Assembly: GCA_023446675.1 (NCBI GenBank)
Contig: JAEXPO010000605.1
Span: forward strand, 1-10,051
Length of the DNA stretch: 10,051 nucleotides
Direction of reading: 5' to 3'
Source: Bacillota bacterium
GTDB taxonomy: Bacteria; Bacillota; Clostridia; DSM-8532
Part shown: positions 6,722 to 10,051 of the stretch, in pieces
Position numbering within the stretch: the stretch's first letter is position 1
Layout: every line of letters begins with the position of its first letter
Notes under the pieces: model-generated
What the model saw: only the letters and a program-made list of their open reading frames with translations
Database searches by the model: none
Told to the model about the DNA's origin: nothing
Translations under genes and position numbers: made by a program

Positions 6722-7041
6722 TTAACGGCGGTTCTCATATAATCAAAATTTAGTTTATCAGTATGAGTATGAAATCACGGTCCAGCCCTGTTGCGGAGGT
6801 CATTGAGTAAGTCATTTTGAAGTCTTTGCATAAGTCTGCATGCATTAGCCTATTGAAAAACAACCCCTCAAACTTCATTTTTAAGGTAAATCTGAAAGTT
6901 CCGGGTAGTTTTTCACGTTTTTATGCATACTTTTTATAAATACCACCGAAAATGAACAATGAAACAACCGTTAAATAAACCTTTACAAGGACTTTTACAG
7001 GGAGGCGCTTAAATTTGTAGCCCGTAATTCACCGGAATGTC

Positions 7042-7070
7042 TTCTATTTGCAATATACTTGTATTATAAT
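7042..7070 (+). promoter_or_regulatory. Probable promoter of the M23 peptidase-bactofilin unit
   Basis: A perfect TATAAT (7065-7070) is preceded at 17-bp spacing by TTCTAT (7042-7047), a weak -35 box. The region is AT-rich and faces the peptidase gene. Transcription from here would give a leader of about 165 nt before the ATG at 7241. Confidence 0.45.
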
Positions 7071-7128
7071 AATAAAGGTTGTGTAATAAAAAAGTAAAAT
7101 ATTGTTTATTGCTTTCTGCCATGGGACG

Positions 7129-7185
7129 GGCCCTTTTTAAAGGCCGCCGACATCTTGCCGCATCTTTGCTGCCCTTACCCGGCAA
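7129..7185 (+). promoter_or_regulatory. Structured 5' leader of the M23 peptidase gene
   Basis: The leader holds a GGCC...GGCC stem with one bulged C (7129-7145) and a TTGCCG/CGGCAA stem (7155-7160 with 7180-7185). It is clearly more GC-rich than the promoter region. The peptidase frame stays open through it, back to a TTG at 7079 and an ATG at 7121, but neither has a binding site. It may be an untranslated regulatory leader. No known riboswitch class was recognised. Confidence 0.3.
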
Positions 7186-7230
7186 AATACCCGTACTCGG
7201 TTTATTCCTTGATACGCAACCTCATTTTTG

Positions 7231-7235
7231 GGAGG
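7231..7235 (+). promoter_or_regulatory. Ribosome binding site deciding the M23 peptidase start
   Basis: GGAGG lies 5 nt before the ATG at 7241. It is the only strong site in the long open frame, and it places the start at 7241 rather than at upstream in-frame TTG or ATG codons (7079, 7121). Confidence 0.85.
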
Positions 7236-7240
7236 AAATT

Positions 7241-8227
7241 ATGAAAAAGCTGACAGGAAAAATTTCTGCTCCAAGGCGTAGGAATTATTTGTCATTAATG
7301 TATATTCCACATCGCAAGGGCGGAATTCGTACTTTCAGAATCCAAAACTATCGGACAACCTTACTTTGCACTCTTGCCATTTTGCTTATGGCGCTGCTTT
7401 CTCTTACAGGCTATACCCTTGCCCTTGCCAAGGAAAACAAGGCCATGGCCATTGAGCATGAAGAGCAAATTAACGCCATTATGGAGCAAAAGCTCCAATT
7501 GGAAAGCTTTCTTGCGGATCAGACCAACAAATTTAAAGAGAACACGGAGCTGGTTACTTCCGCTGTCAATACCAAAAGCATTACCGACGATGCCATAGAA
7601 AACTATAAATCCGAATACGAAAAGCTTGTTCTCTCCTATGCCGACGATAGCTTTACAGCCATTAAAACCGTCAGTCGTGGCTCCGGAGCCACAAAAACAG
7701 CTACCGCCTTTAAGGAAGGGGTTTCGGATCTGAAGAACCTTATTAATGTGCTTCAGGACGCGAAAATTGAAGAGGATCAGCTTGATAACCTTATTTCGTC
7801 CAAGGAAACGGAGCTGACCAGCTATTTAGCTTCTCTTCCCACCTTCTGGCCCTGCGACTCCACCACTGTTTACTCCGCTTTCGGCATGCGCCTTCATCCC
7901 ATAAAAAAAGTAAGGCTGCTCCATGAGGGTGTTGATCTTGGAAATACCAAAAACGCGCCGATTTATGCTGCCGCTGACGGCAAGGTCACTCTCGTGGGCT
8001 GGAACGGCGGATACGGCAAATGTGTTATCATTGACCATGGCAACGGCTATAAAACCATCTACGGCCATTTAAACGGCTATAAGGTCAAGGAGGGCGAATG
8101 GGTAAAAAAAGGACAGACTATTGCCTTAATGGGAAACACAGGACTTTCTACCGGCACTCATTTGCACTTTGAGGTTCGAGTTAATGATGTACCCATTCAG
8201 CCTCTGAATTTTATAGAAAAACCTTAA
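7241..8227 (+). CDS. Membrane-anchored M23 (LytM-type) zinc metallopeptidase
   Basis: This 328-residue protein is a predicted peptidoglycan endopeptidase acting at the outer face of the membrane. A basic N-terminus (to about 37) precedes one membrane segment at about 39-63 in a short-tail-inside orientation. A coiled-coil-like stalk follows (about 64-195), then a LytM domain from about 210 to the end. All active-site residues are present: zinc ligands His228 and Asp232 in HEGVDLG, His276 in the GHLNGY turn, and His307 and His309 in the final HLHFEV motif. Activity is therefore likely, unlike degenerate EnvC-type activators. The gene is followed after 96 bp by a bactofilin gene on the same strand. 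That pairing is known elsewhere (for example CcmA with Csd1-type peptidases in Helicobacter), where the bactofilin helps position the peptidase and shape the cell. Co-transcription is inferred from the shared strand and the absence of a terminator between them. Confidence 0.94.
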   Translation: MKKLTGKISAPRRRNYLSLMYIPHRKGGIRTFRIQNYRTTLLCTLAILLMALLSLTGYTLALAKENKAMAIEHEEQINAIMEQKLQLESFLADQTNKFKENTELVTSAVNTKSITDDAIENYKSEYEKLVLSYADDSFTAIKTVSRGSGATKTATAFKEGVSDLKNLINVLQDAKIEEDQLDNLISSKETELTSYLASLPTFWPCDSTTVYSAFGMRLHPIKKVRLLHEGVDLGNTKNAPIYAAADGKVTLVGWNGGYGKCVIIDHGNGYKTIYGHLNGYKVKEGEWVKKGQTIALMGNTGLSTGTHLHFEVRVNDVPIQPLNFIEKP

Positions 8228-8323
8228 TCCAGGTTCTATTAAGTTCTTTAATTCAGTTTGCACTATTAAATTTTTAATTCAGTTGGATTTATTTTTATTT
8301 TACTTCGGAAAGGCGGTCTATCA

Positions 8324-8752
8324 ATGTTCAACAATAAGAAAAACTCTCCTGCCGCACTGGATACAGTCCTGGGCGAATTTACCTCTTTTGTCGGCAATAT
8401 CGAGTCGGAGGGCTCGGTCAAGATTGTGGGCAAGGTGGAAGGTGATATTAAGGCGGGCGGAGACGTTTATGTGGAAAGCACGGCGGTAATCACCGGAAAT
8501 ATTTATGGCGGAAATGTTTATATCAGTGGGAGCATTAATGGAAATATTCTTACAAAGGGTATTCTTCACCTTCAAACCCAGGCCAGGCTTTACGGCGATA
8601 TTGAGGTGGCCAGCATCGTAACCGATGAAGGGGCAATCTTCCACGGCAACTGCCGCATGATCGATTCCAGCTCCAAGCCCGAAGAGCCTCAGGGGCCTGC
8701 CAATAAGAAGAACAAGCTGAAGTCCAGAAACACAGCTCTCCTGGAGGATTGA
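8324..8752 (+). CDS. Bactofilin (polymer-forming cytoskeletal protein)
   Basis: This 142-residue protein matches bactofilin size. The core, about residues 15-110, is a right-handed beta-helix. It shows as repeated short strands with Gly and small polar turns, including GNIESEGSVKIVGKVEGDIK (24-43), ITGNIYGGNVYISGSINGNI (55-74) and the GDIEV strand after RLYG. The C-terminal tail (about 115-142) is polar, Lys- and Pro-containing and presumably disordered, as in the family. Bactofilins polymerise without nucleotides and act as membrane-linked scaffolds, often for peptidoglycan enzymes. The start at 8324 has a GGAAAGGCGG-type site about 8-10 nt upstream. It follows the M23 peptidase gene by 96 bp and is closed by a strong terminator, so the two form a likely cell-envelope module. 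No transmembrane segment is seen in this protein, so membrane contact would come from the peptidase. Confidence 0.93.
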   Translation: MFNNKKNSPAALDTVLGEFTSFVGNIESEGSVKIVGKVEGDIKAGGDVYVESTAVITGNIYGGNVYISGSINGNILTKGILHLQTQARLYGDIEVASIVTDEGAIFHGNCRMIDSSSKPEEPQGPANKKNKLKSRNTALLED

Positions 8753-8767
8753 TTTTTAATCTCTCGT

Positions 8768-8803
8768 GACTAATCTTTTGAGATCTTACTCTCCAGATTA
8801 GTC
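8768..8803 (+). terminator. Intrinsic terminator of the peptidase-bactofilin unit
   Basis: GACTAATCT (8768-8776) and AGATTAGTC (8795-8803) are perfect 9-bp arms followed directly by TTTT. An inner GAGA/TCTC stem extends the helix. It lies 15 bp past the bactofilin stop and between convergent genes. In the other direction there is no T tract. It abuts a 12-bp palindrome TTAAGGCCTTAA (8806-8817) that overlaps the thiN stop codon. Confidence 0.75.
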
Positions 8804-8813
8804 TTTTAAGGCC

Positions 8814-9566
8814 TTAATCTCCCGAGAGCTCTATAGACTCCATTATAAGAAGAAGGCCCCGGGTGAAAGTAATTTCGGCGGTATCCCCGTCGAATTCATT
8901 GCTTACGCCCAGGCTGCCGCCAAATTTAAGCAACGCATTTGAAAGGGGGTATGAAAGCCCCCTTGTTGTTAACCCTTCCACCGTTTCGGAAACGGCAACC
9001 AGGGAAACTCTCCTGTTTTCTCCTTTATCCCGTTTCAGTGTCATGCCGGTACGTGTAAGGTACACCCGGTTGTATTCGTCCTCCAGCCAGGCGTTCACCC
9101 CATTGTCCAGAAGCATTCCCAGCATAAGCACGTTGGCAAGGGAATGATCCAGGCGTGTGCCCACCGCACCTAAAAGGCACACCTCCTTTGCTCCTCTTTC
9201 CAGGCAAAGACGAATGGCCAGCTCCATATCGGTAAAGTCCTTTTCCACGGGAAAAGTATGAAATTCCACATTCCAGGCCTTAAAAAAGGCAAAGGTATCC
9301 GGGCGGATGGAATCAAAATCCCCCACAAGAATATGGGGGGAAAGGCCTGCCAGGTAAAGGGCATCCGCGCCCCCGTCAGCAGCCACAATGAGGTCTGCGC
9401 CTTCGCAGCGTTTACGAACAAGCTTTTCGGAAGGCGGAGTACCTCCCCCGACAATAACAGCCTTTAAAGCCTTTTGGGCCTTAGTATTATTCATGCTATA
9501 TATACTATTATCGCATTTTTCTCTATTCACACTATTTTCGGCCTTTGCAGCCTTGGGTTCTGCCAT
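8814..9566 (-). CDS. thiN: Thiamine pyrophosphokinase
   Basis: This 250-residue enzyme transfers pyrophosphate from ATP to thiamine to make thiamine diphosphate in the cytoplasm. Family motifs appear in order: AADGGADAL (62-70), the metal/nucleotide-binding GDFDS (82-86), EKDFTDMELA (108-117), GAVGTRLDHSLAN (133-145) and VSNEF (221-225). Firmicute homologues are usually about 210-220 residues. The extra length is an N-terminal tail of about 35 residues, part of it encoded by a strikingly AT-rich stretch (about 9490-9540). The start at 9566 is supported by AGGGGG about 9-10 nt upstream, inside the end of rpe. The in-frame ATG at 9494 would give a family-typical length but lacks a binding site. 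The rpe stop codon is only 3 bp upstream, suggesting translational coupling. The rsgA-rpe-thiN order is common in Firmicutes. Confidence 0.95.
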   Translation of the reverse strand: MAEPKAAKAENSVNREKCDNSIYSMNNTKAQKALKAVIVGGGTPPSEKLVRKRCEGADLIVAADGGADALYLAGLSPHILVGDFDSIRPDTFAFFKAWNVEFHTFPVEKDFTDMELAIRLCLERGAKEVCLLGAVGTRLDHSLANVLMLGMLLDNGVNAWLEDEYNRVYLTRTGMTLKRDKGENRRVSLVAVSETVEGLTTRGLSYPLSNALLKFGGSLGVSNEFDGDTAEITFTRGLLLIMESIELSGD

Positions 9567-9569
9567 GGT

Positions 9570-10051
9570 TCAGCGGCCCCCTTTAAGTGCGCTTACAAAG
9601 CTTGCAGGATCCGGGCTTGAGAAGAAGGCGGAGCCGGCCACAATGACATTGGCTCCGGCATCCAGAACCGTATGTACGGTTTTTTCGTTAATGCCCCCGT
9701 CCACCTCGATATCCGCTTTTAATCCCCTTTTTTCAAGGGTGTTCCGGAGATTGGCTATTTTACGGGCCATACCGCTTATAAAGGCCTGTCCGCCATAGCC
9801 GGGGTTTACCGTCATAACAAGCAGCATGTCCACCTTTTCCAGCACATAGTCCACAACGCTCTCATGGGTTGCGGGGTTCAAGGCTACACCGGCCTTAAGC
9901 CCTGCCTGCTTTATGGCCTCCAGCATGCGATCCAGATGGGTTACCGCTTCGGCATGAACCGTAATAATATCGGCTCCCGCATCCTTAAACGCAGGAAGAA
10001 GCTGTTCGGCTCCATCAATCATAAGATGCACGTCAAAGGGCAGCCGGGTAC
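9570..10051 (-). CDS. rpe: Ribulose-phosphate 3-epimerase, partial (N-terminus beyond right edge)
   Basis: The frame is open from the right edge to TGA at 9570-9572, giving the last 159 residues of an enzyme normally about 215-220 long. It interconverts ribulose 5-phosphate and xylulose 5-phosphate in the pentose phosphate pathway. The visible TIM-barrel blocks are canonical: FDVHLMI at the edge (with a metal-ligand His), ADIITVHAEA, AGVALNPAT, the phosphate-binding loop MTVNPGYGGQAF, and DIEVDGGI with the catalytic Asp, then AGSAFF. The frame continues through the edge, so an internal GTG at 10029-10031 is not the real start. The first active-site His/Asp pair lies outside the window. It shares the strand with thiN and ends 3 bp before thiN begins. 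Confidence 0.96.
   Translation of the reverse strand, partial: TRLPFDVHLMIDGAEQLLPAFKDAGADIITVHAEAVTHLDRMLEAIKQAGLKAGVALNPATHESVVDYVLEKVDMLLVMTVNPGYGGQAFISGMARKIANLRNTLEKRGLKADIEVDGGINEKTVHTVLDAGANVIVAGSAFFSSPDPASFVSALKGGR

Larger units (their letters stand above)
6685..7240. other. Divergent intergenic region between the chemoreceptor and peptidase genes
   Basis: This stretch of about 555 bp is AT-rich on the left and more GC-rich near the peptidase. Near the chemoreceptor are a minus-strand TATAAT (6704-6709) and a perfect odd palindrome GACGAATCGTC (6711-6721). Near the peptidase are a promoter at about 7042-7070 and a leader of about 165 nt. I looked for c-di-GMP and other common riboswitch cores and did not recognise one. 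A GGGAGG at about 7000-7005 is not followed by an open frame. Confidence 0.55.

Noticed and set aside
6717..6765. Sigma-28-type (flagellar/chemotaxis) promoter before the chemoreceptor
   Set aside because: A minus-strand CTAAA and a GCCGTTAA resemble the two boxes, but the spacing is about 4 bp too long and the second box deviates from consensus.
7079..7240. N-terminal extension of the M23 peptidase from an upstream TTG or ATG
   Set aside because: The frame is open, but no binding site precedes these starts. GGAGG is perfectly placed for the ATG at 7241, and the resulting N-terminus (short basic tail, then one membrane segment) is typical.
7071..7240. c-di-GMP or other known riboswitch in the peptidase leader
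   Set aside because: The leader has GC-rich stems, but I could not match the conserved core of any riboswitch class I know.
8321..8644. 107-codon minus-strand frame opposite the bactofilin gene
   Set aside because: It is the antisense shadow of a clear bactofilin coding sequence and has no recognisable domain of its own.

Overview
The window looks like chromosomal DNA of a low-to-moderate GC Gram-positive bacterium, most likely an anaerobic clostridial Firmicute. I infer this from the AGGAGG-type ribosome binding sites, the rpe-thiN gene pair (the usual Firmicute neighbour of rsgA), the clostridial-type serine-recombinase fold, and the pairing of a chemoreceptor with a cell-wall peptidase/bactofilin unit. 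I cannot name a species.

Left part (1 to about 2030): this part looks accessory and is AT-richer by eye. A membrane-anchored alpha/beta hydrolase (minus strand, cut by the left edge) diverges from a TetR-family regulator (plus strand). The shared intergenic region has a good sigma-A promoter and several overlapping palindromes that could be TetR operators. Next, on the minus strand, is a 139-residue protein that resembles the resolvase domain of large serine recombinases but lacks the catalytic residues. It is preceded by an unusually structured intergenic stretch with three strong inverted repeats.

Middle (2032 to 6684, minus strand): an RlmD/RumA-type 23S rRNA uracil-5-methyltransferase with a complete Fe-S cysteine set but an acidic, repetitive insertion near its C-terminus. 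A 575-bp gene-poor gap follows, with a terminator-like hairpin and a heptanucleotide tandem repeat. Then comes a very long (866 aa) methyl-accepting chemotaxis protein with two low-complexity insertions.

Right part (7241 to 10051): a plus-strand pair of a membrane-anchored M23 (LytM-type) metallopeptidase and a bactofilin, closed by a clear intrinsic terminator. This is a cell-wall/cell-shape module known from other bacteria. Convergent to it on the minus strand is the housekeeping pair rpe (cut by the right edge) and thiN, which sit almost end to end and are probably translationally coupled.

No rRNA, tRNA, CRISPR array, complete insertion sequence or recognisable riboswitch is visible. The items most worth a second look are the catalytically degenerate recombinase-like gene with its structured leader, the low-complexity insertions in the methyltransferase and the chemoreceptor, and the long leader of the peptidase/bactofilin unit.
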